64,000 nt of DNA from Ruegeria arenilitoris. Lineage in GTDB: Bacteria; Pseudomonadota; Alphaproteobacteria; Rhodobacterales; Rhodobacteraceae. Positions 1 to 8,688 of this stretch are shown in pieces (the first letter of the stretch is position 1; the number at the start of each line of letters is the position of its first letter). The stretch is taken from positions 62,001 through 126,000 of the forward strand of contig NZ_WPZO01000011.1 in the NCBI RefSeq assembly GCF_013031355.1, given 5' to 3'. The notes under the pieces were generated by a model. It was not told the origin of the DNA. It made no database searches and saw only the letters and a list, made by a program, of their open reading frames with translations. The position numbers and the translations under genes are program-made.

Positions 1-833
1 TCCTGACGGAAATAAATGTTGGCCTCATAGTCGATACCGGCAGGCAGGCGACCCGCTTCACCCATGCTCTCCATACGTTCTGCGATCAGCGGGATTTTTT
101 CGGTGATCAGATAGTGGTGCTCCATCGGCTGCACGGGCAGGTGGATGCCGGACATGTGGCCAACTTCACGCGCCCACAGGCCGCCGCAGTTCACCACCTG
201 CTCGGCGTTGATCACGCCTTTGGGCGTGGTCAGATCCCAGCTGCCGTCAGGGCGCTGCTTCATGTCGGTCACGCCGCAATGGGTGAAGTATTGCGCGCCA
301 TGCACGCGGGCCGACTTGGCAAACGCATAGGTCGCGCCCGAAGGGTCGAGGTCGCCATCCTGCTCGTCCCAGAGGGCTGCATAATAATGCTTCGGGTCGA
401 TCAGCGGGTGACGCTCGGCCAGTTCCTTGGGGCTGATGAACTCCTGATGCAGGCCCATGTAACGGGCTTTCGAGCGTTCGCGCTTGAGGTAATCGTACCA
501 TTCCTTGGTCGAGGCCGCATAAAAACCGCCGGTGATGTGCAGACCGACCGAGTGGCCCGATGTCTCTTCGATCTCTTTATACAGATCAATGGTATAGCTC
601 TGCAGGCGCGAGATGTTGGGGTCCGAGCTGATCGTGTGGATCTGACCTGCAGCGTGCCAGGAGGAACCTGATGTCAGTTCATCACGCTCCAGCAGCACAA
701 CGTCTTTCCAGCCAAACTTGGCCAGGTGGAACAGGATCGAACAGCCCACAACGCCGCCGCCTATGACGACGACCTTGGCGTGGGACGGGAGCTTTTTGCC
801 GGACGTGCTTTCGTCTTTTTGAATCTCAGGCAT
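1..833 (-). CDS. FAD-dependent dimethylglycine/sarcosine dehydrogenase-like protein, partial (C-terminus off left edge)
   Basis: The first 277 codons of a flavoprotein are visible; the rest lies beyond position 1. The start at 833 follows an AAGGA ribosome site and comes 12 bases after the upstream gene's stop. The N-terminus has the Rossmann dinucleotide motif VVIGGGVVGCS (about residues 22-32). It is followed by the SSWHAAG motif, whose His60 matches the histidine that holds FAD covalently in mammalian dimethylglycine dehydrogenase. Family members of about 800 residues oxidise N-methyl groups and pass the C1 unit to tetrahydrofolate through C-terminal GcvT domains; that part cannot be seen here. 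It is the third gene of an operon after an MttB-like methyltransferase and an enolase-superfamily enzyme, so a role in demethylating a betaine-derived amine is likely. The substrate is unknown. Confidence 0.85.
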   Translation of the reverse strand, partial: MPEIQKDESTSGKKLPSHAKVVVIGGGVVGCSILFHLAKFGWKDVVLLERDELTSGSSWHAAGQIHTISSDPNISRLQSYTIDLYKEIEETSGHSVGLHITGGFYAASTKEWYDYLKRERSKARYMGLHQEFISPKELAERHPLIDPKHYYAALWDEQDGDLDPSGATYAFAKSARVHGAQYFTHCGVTDMKQRPDGSWDLTTPKGVINAEQVVNCGGLWAREVGHMSGIHLPVQPMEHHYLITEKIPLIAERMESMGEAGRLPAGIDYEANIYFRQ

Positions 834-845
834 GGGTGGTCCTTC

Positions 846-2021
846 TTAGTTCAGGGGCAACCGGCGGAAGCGGCCGGGCATAGCGGGGTCATGGAAATGG
901 TCCAGCGGTCCGTTCTGGACCAGATGATTGTGCCAATAGGCAAGGGCATCGCGATCCAGCGTCACGCCGAGGCCGGGACCTTCGGGAACAGAGATCACGT
1001 TGTTTTTCTGACGGAAGGGCCCGCCTTCGATCACGTCGCCGATCTGCCAGCGGAACAGCGATTGCGACGGCTCGGAAATCCACGGCATGGCCGCAGACAT
1101 GTGCAGGTATCCTGCAGTCGCAATCCCGGCGTCACCGGAATAGCACCAGAAGCCCACGCCCATCGCCTCACACGCGCCGATAAAGCGCACGGCGCGGGAA
1201 ATCCCGCCCAGCACGGCGAAGTTGGTCACGATATAATCGGGTGCACCCAAGGCGACGGCCTTGCGGATATCCGGCACATGGGTCGAGATCGGAATGGTGA
1301 AATGGCGGCGCAGCTCTGCCATTTCCTCGAACGTGGCAACCGGGTCTTCGTAGTTGCGGATGTTGTAAGGCTCGATCTCGCGGAAGACACGCATGGCGGT
1401 GGGCAGGCTCCACTGCATGTTGCTGTCCAGACGGATCATCGCCTCGCGCCCTAGCCCTTCGCGTAGAGCTTTGACAGTATCGACCTCAAGCTCGGGGTTG
1501 CCGAGGATCAGCTTGCCCTCGAACATGGTGCTGCCATGTTCTTCGCGCATACGGATGCAATAGTCGGCCACCGCCTCGGGGCTCATCTCGCCGCCCTCGC
1601 GAAACCCAAAATATTCGGTGAAGGGGATCTCTTTGCGCACCGCACCGCCCAGCAGGCGGTAGAGTGGCTCATTCGCCACCTTGCCGCGCAGGTCCCACAG
1701 CGCAATTTCGATCGCGCCAAAAGCTTTGACCACCGAACTGTCATCGGTGTTCTGAACGATCTGCCACGGCGGGACGCACAAGCTTTCGCAACCCGCAATA
1801 TCCAGCGGATCAGCACCGATCAAACGCTCGCCCATCGCACGGATCGTATCCACAACATCGACCGAGGGCGCCTCGCCCAGTCCAACGATACCCTGATCCG
1901 TTTCGACCTCGATAATAGTCTTCGAAGTACCCGGGTAATGCCCGCCGGTCCACCACATCGGCTTTTCCAGCGGGATATTGACCGGGGTTGCACGAAGACC
2001 CGTGATCTTAATACCAGGCAT
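846..2021 (-). CDS. enolase-superfamily (mandelate racemase/muconate lactonizing type) enzyme
   Basis: The protein has 391 residues. The start at 2021 is chosen over a longer frame because AGAGGAG lies just upstream and the protein then begins with the usual MR/MLE beta strand. The start overlaps the end of the upstream MttB gene by 14 bases, implying translational coupling. Candidate metal ligands are Asp199 (RLDSN) and Glu225 (NYEDP), with His248 in ISTHVP where glucarate-dehydratase relatives carry Asn. The barrel segment FEGKLILG keeps the second lysine of the KxK catalytic motif (Lys170), but Glu stands where the first lysine usually is. That argues against a simple two-base racemase and for a dehydratase-like or one-base reaction. 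Context suggests a hydroxylated or chiral betaine derivative as substrate. This is inference. Confidence 0.8.
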   Translation of the reverse strand: MPGIKITGLRATPVNIPLEKPMWWTGGHYPGTSKTIIEVETDQGIVGLGEAPSVDVVDTIRAMGERLIGADPLDIAGCESLCVPPWQIVQNTDDSSVVKAFGAIEIALWDLRGKVANEPLYRLLGGAVRKEIPFTEYFGFREGGEMSPEAVADYCIRMREEHGSTMFEGKLILGNPELEVDTVKALREGLGREAMIRLDSNMQWSLPTAMRVFREIEPYNIRNYEDPVATFEEMAELRRHFTIPISTHVPDIRKAVALGAPDYIVTNFAVLGGISRAVRFIGACEAMGVGFWCYSGDAGIATAGYLHMSAAMPWISEPSQSLFRWQIGDVIEGGPFRQKNNVISVPEGPGLGVTLDRDALAYWHNHLVQNGPLDHFHDPAMPGRFRRLPLN

Positions 2022-3528
2022 CTGGGATCTCCTCTTTGCGGCGGGCGACATAGGCGGCCAACTCTTCCTTCTTGGCCTCATCCATCACAGGCGGCTGATA
2101 CTCGTTCAGCATCTGGTTCCAGCGTTCATAGGCGCGGCGGCGCATGTCCTTTGATCCACCCTCTTCCCAGCTTTCGACATTCTCACTGTCGCTGAGTTTC
2201 GGCTCATAGAACGCAGTTTGGTAATTGCGCATCGTGTGGGCGCAGCCCAGGAAATGGCCACCTGCCTCAACCTCGTCGTAAGCGTCGCGGGCAAAGGCCT
2301 CCTCGCTGGCGTCCAAACCCTGGCTTAGAATCTTCTGGTAGGACCCCAGACGATCGGCATCCATGATCAGCTTTTCGAATCCGGTGCACAGGCCACCTTC
2401 GAGCCAACCGGCCGAATGCAGCACAAAATTCGCACCCGCAAGCATGGTTGAATGCATTGAATCCGCAGATTCATATGCCGCCTGAGCGTCTTCGATCTTG
2501 GACGCGGTCAGCGAACCGCCACAACGCAAGGGCAAACCGGCACGGCGGGCAAGCTGACCGATGGCATAGTTCGACATGACCGGTTCGGGCATGCCAAAGG
2601 TCGGCGCACCGGATTTCAGCGACATCGACGACAGGAAGTTACCCAGAACGAACGGCGCACCGGGGCGCAGCAGTTGAACATAGGCACAGACCATCATCGC
2701 TTCGGCCATGGCCTGTGCGACACTGGCTGCAGTGCTGACCGGCCCCATGGCGCCGGACAGGATGAATGGCACCACGATCAACCCCTGCCCGCACGCCGAA
2801 TAGACGCGGGCCGACTCGGTGACCACCCGGTCCACCAGCAGTGGAGAGTTCGTGTTCACGTTGCCCATGATCACGCAGTTCTCTTCCATGAAATCCGCGC
2901 CAAAGACGATCTCGGCCATCTCGACGCTGTCCTGTGCGCGGCTCATCTCGGTGATCGCGCCCAGATGCGGCTTATCGCTCAGCGTCATATGCGCGAACAT
3001 CATGTCCAAATGGCGCTTGCTGACCGGAACGTCACAGGGTTCGCAGGTGACAAACCCGCCATGATGCAGGTTTGGGTGCATATAGGTCAGTTTGACCAAC
3101 TTCTCAAAAGACTCGATATCGCCATAGCGGCGCCCGCCTTCCAGATCGCGCACAAAAGGCGCGCCGTAGACCGGGGCAAAGACTTGATTGCCATCCCCGA
3201 TCACCACCGAACGTTCGGGGTTGCGCGCAACTTGCTTGAAGCTTTTTGGTGCCTTTGAACACAAATCACGTATCCAACTGGCGTCGGCGCGAACAATGTC
3301 ACCATTGATTTGAGCGCCCTCACGACGCCACAGGTCCAGCGCTTCAGGGTCATCGCGGAACGCGATCCCGACATTCTCGAAAATCCAGTCGACCTGCGCC
3401 TCGAGTCGGTTCAGATCCTCTTTATTCAGAGGGTCAAAATAGGCCAAACTGCGCTGGATAAAGGGGGAAGCCGGAACCGAACCTGCTTCTGTATCGCGGG
3501 AACGGGATTGACGTGTGCGCCGAGCCAT
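2008..3528 (-). CDS. non-pyrrolysine MttB/trimethylamine methyltransferase family protein (module C)
   Basis: This 506-residue protein belongs to the MttB superfamily of TIM-barrel methyltransferases, whose characterised non-pyrrolysine members transfer a methyl group from glycine betaine or related quaternary amines to a corrinoid protein. No in-frame amber codon is present, so it is not a pyrrolysine enzyme. Family-like segments include GAMGPVSTAASVAQA and the C-terminal GGHFLGCAHT. The N-terminus is basic (RRTRQSRSRD), as in the two other homologues in this window. It is the most divergent of the three. It is first in an operon with the enolase-superfamily and DMGDH-like genes, and divergent from a LysR gene 92 bases away. 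The methyl acceptor and substrate are not evident, because no corrinoid protein is nearby. Confidence 0.85.
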   Translation of the reverse strand: MARRTRQSRSRDTEAGSVPASPFIQRSLAYFDPLNKEDLNRLEAQVDWIFENVGIAFRDDPEALDLWRREGAQINGDIVRADASWIRDLCSKAPKSFKQVARNPERSVVIGDGNQVFAPVYGAPFVRDLEGGRRYGDIESFEKLVKLTYMHPNLHHGGFVTCEPCDVPVSKRHLDMMFAHMTLSDKPHLGAITEMSRAQDSVEMAEIVFGADFMEENCVIMGNVNTNSPLLVDRVVTESARVYSACGQGLIVVPFILSGAMGPVSTAASVAQAMAEAMMVCAYVQLLRPGAPFVLGNFLSSMSLKSGAPTFGMPEPVMSNYAIGQLARRAGLPLRCGGSLTASKIEDAQAAYESADSMHSTMLAGANFVLHSAGWLEGGLCTGFEKLIMDADRLGSYQKILSQGLDASEEAFARDAYDEVEAGGHFLGCAHTMRNYQTAFYEPKLSDSENVESWEEGGSKDMRRRAYERWNQMLNEYQPPVMDEAKKEELAAYVARRKEEIPDAWY

Positions 3529-3605
3529 TATGAGTCACTCCAAAGTTTCGCGTAATAGTACCTCTGGGAAAACAGTGTTGTGACGCTTGAAAAATTGTAT
3601 GGTTA

Positions 3606-3624
3606 GCATAAACACAAATTATGC
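3606..3624. promoter_or_regulatory. LysR-type operator candidate overlapping a LysR start codon
   Basis: A perfect inverted repeat, GCATAA-N7-TTATGC, lies between the divergent mttB-like and LysR genes. The ATG of the LysR gene (3621-3623) is inside the right arm. The shape suits autoregulation by a LysR protein. The site is seen directly; the binding protein is inferred. Confidence 0.5.
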
Positions 3625-4529
3625 AAGCGCTCTGGAAACAACTGGGGTCACCCCGCCATCTGGTCGTCTTTGAGGCCGCCGCCCGCCTGCAATCGTTCAC
3701 GCGAGCGGCGCAGGAGCTTAACGTGCAGCAACCGGCGGTCAGTGCCTCAATCAAGCAGCTGGAGACATCGCTTGGTGTTGTACTGTTCCGGCGCAGTCAT
3801 CGCCGGATCACGTTGACAAATGCGGGAATTCGGCTGTTTGCCGACGTCACCCGCGCCTTCGAGATGCTGTCGCATTCCGCTGCCTCGATCCGGCAGTTTG
3901 CCAGCAACGATCACGTCACGCTCAGCGCCTCTTCGGCGTTCAACAACTACTGGCTTGTGCCCCGCATCGCGTCTTTTCAGCAAAACCACCCTGATATTGA
4001 CCTGCGCCTGCAGTCCAGCGACCGTGAACCAGATCTGACCGTTGAGACCATCAGCCTTGCGGTGCGGCTGGGCGACGGCAACTGGCCGGACTGCGAGGCC
4101 CGGCTGATATCGGACGAGGTGATCTACCCTGTAGCCTCGCCCCGCGTCATGGCTGCGGCAGTGAACTTGCGCAGTGTGCCGGGCCTACTGAACCAACGTC
4201 TCATTCATCTGGAAGAACCCATCCGCGAACGCCCCTCGTGGGATCAATGGTTCCGCGAATTCGGCATCACCGAGGTCACGCCCCGCAGTGGTCTGCGCCT
4301 AAACGACTATGCCCTGGTTCTGCAGGCGGCAATGGCGGGTGAGGGCTTTGCCTTCGGCTGGCACCACATTGTCGGTCCGCTGGTTGAACAAGGTATATTG
4401 GCAGCGCGACCGGAATGGACGTGGAGAACCGGAAATGGGTTTTATCTGGTCTGGTCCAAATCCCGACCCCTGACACCAGAGGCCGAGATTGTCCGCGATT
4501 GGATTCTGTCCGCCCGAACCGTCGATTGA
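3621..4529 (+). CDS. LysR family transcriptional regulator (GcvA-like)
   Basis: A 302-residue LysR protein with an N-terminal winged HTH (about residues 12-70; FTRAAQELNVQQPAVSASIK is the helix-turn-helix core) and a periplasmic-binding-like effector domain. In sequence style it resembles the GcvA/TrpI branch. It is transcribed away from the MttB-enolase-DMGDH operon and probably controls it. There is no recognisable ribosome site before the ATG. An in-frame TAA at 3609 excludes a longer start, so the message may be leaderless or weakly translated. A palindrome overlaps the start codon. The inducer is unknown, possibly a methylated amine. Confidence 0.88.
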   Translation: MQALWKQLGSPRHLVVFEAAARLQSFTRAAQELNVQQPAVSASIKQLETSLGVVLFRRSHRRITLTNAGIRLFADVTRAFEMLSHSAASIRQFASNDHVTLSASSAFNNYWLVPRIASFQQNHPDIDLRLQSSDREPDLTVETISLAVRLGDGNWPDCEARLISDEVIYPVASPRVMAAAVNLRSVPGLLNQRLIHLEEPIRERPSWDQWFREFGITEVTPRSGLRLNDYALVLQAAMAGEGFAFGWHHIVGPLVEQGILAARPEWTWRTGNGFYLVWSKSRPLTPEAEIVRDWILSARTVD

Positions 4530-4534
4530 AGCCG

Positions 4535-6010
4535 CTATCCGGCATCCGCAAGGCATTCATCCGCAAATGGCTGCGCAACCGCGGGCCAGAACGGTAGTTT
4601 TCGTTTGGTCAATGCAAGGTCGTGAAACGCTGGCTGGGTGCCGCCGGGGCTGGCAACCTGCAGGATGTGATCCGAGATTTGGCTGAACGGGCCGTAAAAG
4701 TGGAACAGGGATTTCACCGCCACCACCGATTTTTCGGCCAGCCGGATGCCGATCTGTTCGAAGGCTTCCGGGTGGTAAACCTGAACGCGCAAGTCGTTGA
4801 CCAGCAGGTCGACCTCGCCCTCCAGTCGCAACCGGACCACGGTGCCCATAGGTTCAAGACCGGTGCCAAGATGCTGACCCATGCCCGTTTCAATGTTCAT
4901 AACCTGTGCGGTCAGGTCGATCGGGTCCCCTGAAACCACACCCGTTTTTCCACCAAGCCGAAGCGTCAGCCTGCTTCCGATGCCCGCATCCTGACAAATA
5001 CGCACCACTCCGGGATCCCAGAACAGGCCGCTGGCAAAGTTCGTCATTCCACGCGCCAGCATGGCTTTCAACAAATGGGTGGCATCGCCCGGCGCACCAC
5101 CCCCGGAATTGTCGCCCATATCCGCCATGACACACAGCCCGGAACGCGTACCAATCTGTTCAAGTGCCTCGGGGATCGACAGATAACGTGTGGTCACTTC
5201 GTTGCGCAGATCAAAAAAGCGCCGACCCAACTCCTCGGCCAGTTGCGTCGCCAGTTGTGGTTGGCCATCTGCTATAATCAACATCCGCGCACCGACATCT
5301 TCAACATCTGCCCAGGGAAAACCGTGACTCAGTGAAACCGACAAAACACCGGGTCTGGTCTGAGCCGTGGCCATCTCGGCCACAAAGTCCTTCATCGCCC
5401 CGGCTTTGGTCAGGTAGAGGTTCACCATACGGGTATCGAATAACGCCATCTTAGGCGTGATCTCGCCCGCATGTGCACGCCGGGCCAGATCGAACAGTTC
5501 GACCGCACAGGCCGTTGCATCGTCATGCGGGTATTCCCGGAAATGAACGATCAGATCACTGGCTTCCAGCATCTTCTCTGTCAGGTGAGAATGCAGGTCC
5601 AGCGAAACGCCAATCATTGCGTCCGGGCACAGGGCGCGCGCGCGAGCCAGAATGTCGCCCTCGCAATCCTCAATATGCTCGGCCACCATCGCGCCGTGAA
5701 GTTGCAGCAGAATGATATCTGCCCCACCACATTCTGCCAGATCGGAGAGAATCTCACCGCTCAGCGCGTCATAACAGCTGCACGTGGTCGGCCCCGCGGG
5801 CTCGGCTATGGCGGTCAGACTTTCGACGACCTGCCAGCCCAGGGCCTCGGCCTTTTCACGCCACACATGCAGTGCTTCGGTCATAAGGTTAGGCGGCTCT
5901 TGGGTCGCCGTACCGTGGCGCAGGAAGTAATCCTCGAAACCCGACATAGCGGTCGGCATGGTACAAAACGTGTTCGTCTCGGTCGACAAAGTGGCAATGA
6001 AAAGTTTCAT
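4535..6010 (-). CDS. M81 family metallopeptidase (MlrC/microcystinase C-like)
   Basis: A 491-residue protein of the M81/MlrC family, named for the enzyme that acts late in microcystin linear-peptide breakdown. The N-terminus (FIATLSTETNTF), the LLQLHGAMVA strand with its His, and SLDLHSHLTEKM with nearby acidic residues are typical zinc-site surroundings. In proteobacteria these genes usually sit beside dipeptide-type ABC transporters, and here the gene follows a family 5 binding protein by 83 bases on the same strand. It probably hydrolyses an imported peptide or amide in the cytoplasm; the natural substrate is unknown. Its 3' end is 5 bases from the 3' end of the convergent LysR gene. Confidence 0.85.
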   Translation of the reverse strand: MKLFIATLSTETNTFCTMPTAMSGFEDYFLRHGTATQEPPNLMTEALHVWREKAEALGWQVVESLTAIAEPAGPTTCSCYDALSGEILSDLAECGGADIILLQLHGAMVAEHIEDCEGDILARARALCPDAMIGVSLDLHSHLTEKMLEASDLIVHFREYPHDDATACAVELFDLARRAHAGEITPKMALFDTRMVNLYLTKAGAMKDFVAEMATAQTRPGVLSVSLSHGFPWADVEDVGARMLIIADGQPQLATQLAEELGRRFFDLRNEVTTRYLSIPEALEQIGTRSGLCVMADMGDNSGGGAPGDATHLLKAMLARGMTNFASGLFWDPGVVRICQDAGIGSRLTLRLGGKTGVVSGDPIDLTAQVMNIETGMGQHLGTGLEPMGTVVRLRLEGEVDLLVNDLRVQVYHPEAFEQIGIRLAEKSVVAVKSLFHFYGPFSQISDHILQVASPGGTQPAFHDLALTKRKLPFWPAVAQPFADECLADAG

Positions 6011-6093
6011 GAGTTTCCTGTCCCCAACACGTCAGAGGACGACTGCAAGAGCCATCCTCTGATCTTTGGCGATGCTATCATATTTCAGCAACG

Positions 6094-7695
6094 CTATTCG
6101 GCTTTCCACCACCGTTCCATAAAGCTGCTTCCATCCAGATCCAGATTCGAGCCGAATTTCTCGGGCGTGCCGACACTTGGGCGCGTGGCAAAGACATATG
6201 AGGCAAACATCGGGATCGCGACACCACCCTGATTGGCCACGATATCCTGCATCTCGCCGTACATCTGGCGACGCTTGTCGGTATCCAACTCAGCCCGGGC
6301 CTCAACCAGTATCTTGTCGAACTTCTCGTGCGACCAGAGAGATTCGTTCCACGCCACCCCAGATTGGAACGCCAATGAGAACATCAGATCCTCGACCGGC
6401 CGTCCGGCCCAATAGCTGGCGCACCATGGTTTTTTCGTCCAGACCTCGGACCAATAGCCATCATTGGGCTCACGTTTGACGGAAACGTTGATCCCGCATT
6501 TTGCCGCCGAGTTCGAAATCAGCGTCGCTGCGTCCACCGCGCCGGGGAAGGCCGCGTCCGAGGACGAAAGCTCGACATCCAGCGAATCCAATCCAGCCTG
6601 TTTCAGGAAGTACCTCGCCTTGTCCGGGTCGAAAGTCTTTTGCTCCAGCTCGGGATTGAAATACTTCTGACCGGACCCGATGGGATGGTCATTTCCGACC
6701 TCGCCATAGCCCAGCAAAATCTTGTCGACCAGTTCCTGCCGGTCGATACCCCATTTGATCGCCTGACGGATATTGTTGTCGTCAAACGGTGCGGAATTGG
6801 TCAGCATCGGGAAGGAATAATGCTGCGTACCGGCAACCGAATGCAGCGTGACGTTTGGATCACGCGAGACAAATTTGGCCGTCTTGGGATCAACCTTGTC
6901 GGCAAGGTCGACCGAACCCGCCGAGAGCGCGGCCATACGTGCGGTGGTATCCAGCAGCACCAGCAGCTTCCACTCGTCCACATGCGCGACATCAGGGTTC
7001 CAGTGGTTCACGTGACGGACCAGATCCGCCGAGATGCCCGGCTGGAAGTCCTTCAGCTGATAGGCTCCGCAACCAATGCCGGATTGCCAGTCAATGCTGT
7101 CACCCTCTGCCGGCAAAATGGCAAAACGGTAATCGCTGAGAATTGCCGGGAAATCCGCATTGCCGCCTTCAAGCTCAAAAACGATGGTTTGTGGCCCGTC
7201 TGCACGCAGTTCTTTTACACCGGCCAGCAAAGGCGCCCCGGTCGAGGTTGACCCTTCGCCACGGTGAAAATTGATCGAGGCAATCACGTCCTCGGCTGTC
7301 ACCGTGCGGCCATTGTGGAATTCGACCCCGTCGCGCAGCTCGAAAGTCCAGACAGACGCGTCCGGCGACGCCTCCCAAGACTTTGCAAGCGATGGCTGCA
7401 CGTTGCTGTCCGCATCGATCGCGGTCAGGAAACCGTTCATGCCCAGGCTCAGCGGAATCAGGAAACCCGCTGAAATCTGCCCCGGGTTGAGCTGCTCGGT
7501 CGTCCCGCCATGACCGATCCCGGCAATCATGCTGCCGCCCTTTTTGGGCGTCGCCGCGATCGCCCGATCCGCCAAAAGCGTCGCTGCACTGACGGTCATA
7601 CCGGTGGCCAAAACACCACGCATGAATTGACGGCGATCCACCTGGCGCAATTGCAGGCGCTGTTCCATCCGCCGCACGTATTGAAACTTATCCAT
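6094..7695 (-). CDS. ABC transporter substrate-binding protein, family 5 (dipeptide/oligopeptide type), orphan
   Basis: The start at 7695 is chosen for its GGGGAGG ribosome site and gives 533 residues. The N-terminus has a Tat-like signal (DRRQFMRGVLATG, then a hydrophobic stretch ending near DRAIAA). The mature part has the SBP_bac_5 features KGGSMIAG, ELRDGVEFHNGR, FDDNNIRQAIKWGIDR and a C-terminal MERWWK. It is clearly paralogous to the binding protein at 35256, with shared blocks such as ADFP.ILSDY, DPDKA and DGYWS.VW. No permease or ATPase genes accompany it, so it may feed the transporter at 36871-40307 or one outside the window. It is followed by the M81 peptidase gene and is divergent from an HTH regulator. 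Confidence 0.9.
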   Translation of the reverse strand: MDKFQYVRRMEQRLQLRQVDRRQFMRGVLATGMTVSAATLLADRAIAATPKKGGSMIAGIGHGGTTEQLNPGQISAGFLIPLSLGMNGFLTAIDADSNVQPSLAKSWEASPDASVWTFELRDGVEFHNGRTVTAEDVIASINFHRGEGSTSTGAPLLAGVKELRADGPQTIVFELEGGNADFPAILSDYRFAILPAEGDSIDWQSGIGCGAYQLKDFQPGISADLVRHVNHWNPDVAHVDEWKLLVLLDTTARMAALSAGSVDLADKVDPKTAKFVSRDPNVTLHSVAGTQHYSFPMLTNSAPFDDNNIRQAIKWGIDRQELVDKILLGYGEVGNDHPIGSGQKYFNPELEQKTFDPDKARYFLKQAGLDSLDVELSSSDAAFPGAVDAATLISNSAAKCGINVSVKREPNDGYWSEVWTKKPWCASYWAGRPVEDLMFSLAFQSGVAWNESLWSHEKFDKILVEARAELDTDKRRQMYGEMQDIVANQGGVAIPMFASYVFATRPSVGTPEKFGSNLDLDGSSFMERWWKAE

Positions 7696-7792
7696 TGTCT
7701 GACCTCCCCTGGGTGTCCTTCTGTTGCCCGCAAGATCACGCACCAGTTCAGGCTTAACAATAACGCCACATTATGCTTTCTTTAGCGAGTTT

Positions 7793-8584
7793 ATGCGACC
7801 AAGGGCTCAACCTCTTATGCAGCAGGATTTAGCTGAAAATCTGCGCCACCTTTGTGCCGATTACCCGTCGGTGGCCGCTGTTTGCAGAGAGATTGGCATC
7901 AACCACCAGCAATTCGCCAAATACCTCAACGGCCGCAGCATGCCCTCGCCCAACAACCTGCGTCGTATCAGTCGGTTCTTCGATGTGGGCGAGCATATCT
8001 TGCTGGGAGACCCCGCAGAGCTACGGCGCCATACCACTCAGTTGGCGAAAACCGAGGCGGACCGGCGACGAGACCCCCTGATCGATGTATTCCCGGGGGA
8101 TCTGCAACGGTTACGACCATTTCTTGGGTCTTATCAAGTGTTTTTCCGCGCCCCGAACGATCCGAACAAAGCCATCATCAACGTAGCCTTTTTGGATGAG
8201 CGCAACGGAACAGTCTACAGCCGGATCGTCGAAGCACTGAGCGAAGGGAAGTCATCGACGCGCCGCTGGACAAGATGTGACGGCAAGGCCGCATTCCGCG
8301 CAGGGCAGGTCTTTGTCGTCGATTCCGAACGCGGTCCGGACGCACCTCTCAGCCTGTATATTCTGAACAAGCCCCATCGCGACAAATCCAAGCTGCTGTT
8401 CGGAACTATGTCTTATCTGGCGTCGTTGTCCGGACGGGAACCGACCTCGTCGCCTGTTGTATGGAAAAGAGCCGAAAACTACCGCTCTGTGCGAGAGTTG
8501 TTCTCGAATAGCGGCGTCGTCGACCTGCAAAGCACCAGGGTAGATATGAAGATCCGGCAGCACCTCTTGCGTGCGTCCGAATGA
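7793..8584 (+). CDS. Cro/CI (XRE)-type helix-turn-helix transcriptional regulator
   Basis: The N-terminal domain (about residues 10-70 of the 263-residue form) reads as an XRE HTH: VAAVCREIGINHQQFAKYLN followed by MPSPNNLRRISRFF. The C-terminal 180 residues match no domain I recognise; they contain a basic/aromatic-rich stretch and may form a sensor domain. The start is uncertain: ATG at 7793 or 7817 both lie just before the HTH, and an upstream ATG at 7724 lies close to the divergent gene. It is divergent from the orphan binding protein gene, which it probably regulates. Confidence 0.75.
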   Translation: MRPRAQPLMQQDLAENLRHLCADYPSVAAVCREIGINHQQFAKYLNGRSMPSPNNLRRISRFFDVGEHILLGDPAELRRHTTQLAKTEADRRRDPLIDVFPGDLQRLRPFLGSYQVFFRAPNDPNKAIINVAFLDERNGTVYSRIVEALSEGKSSTRRWTRCDGKAAFRAGQVFVVDSERGPDAPLSLYILNKPHRDKSKLLFGTMSYLASLSGREPTSSPVVWKRAENYRSVRELFSNSGVVDLQSTRVDMKIRQHLLRASE

Positions 8585-8688
8585 GGGAATTGCGACCGCT
8601 TTCCTCTTCGGCCGCGTAGCCCTGCATTAGGAGGCTTGCGCCTTAATCACGCGGCGCTGGTGGCGGCCATCACAATAGTGGCCGGGGA

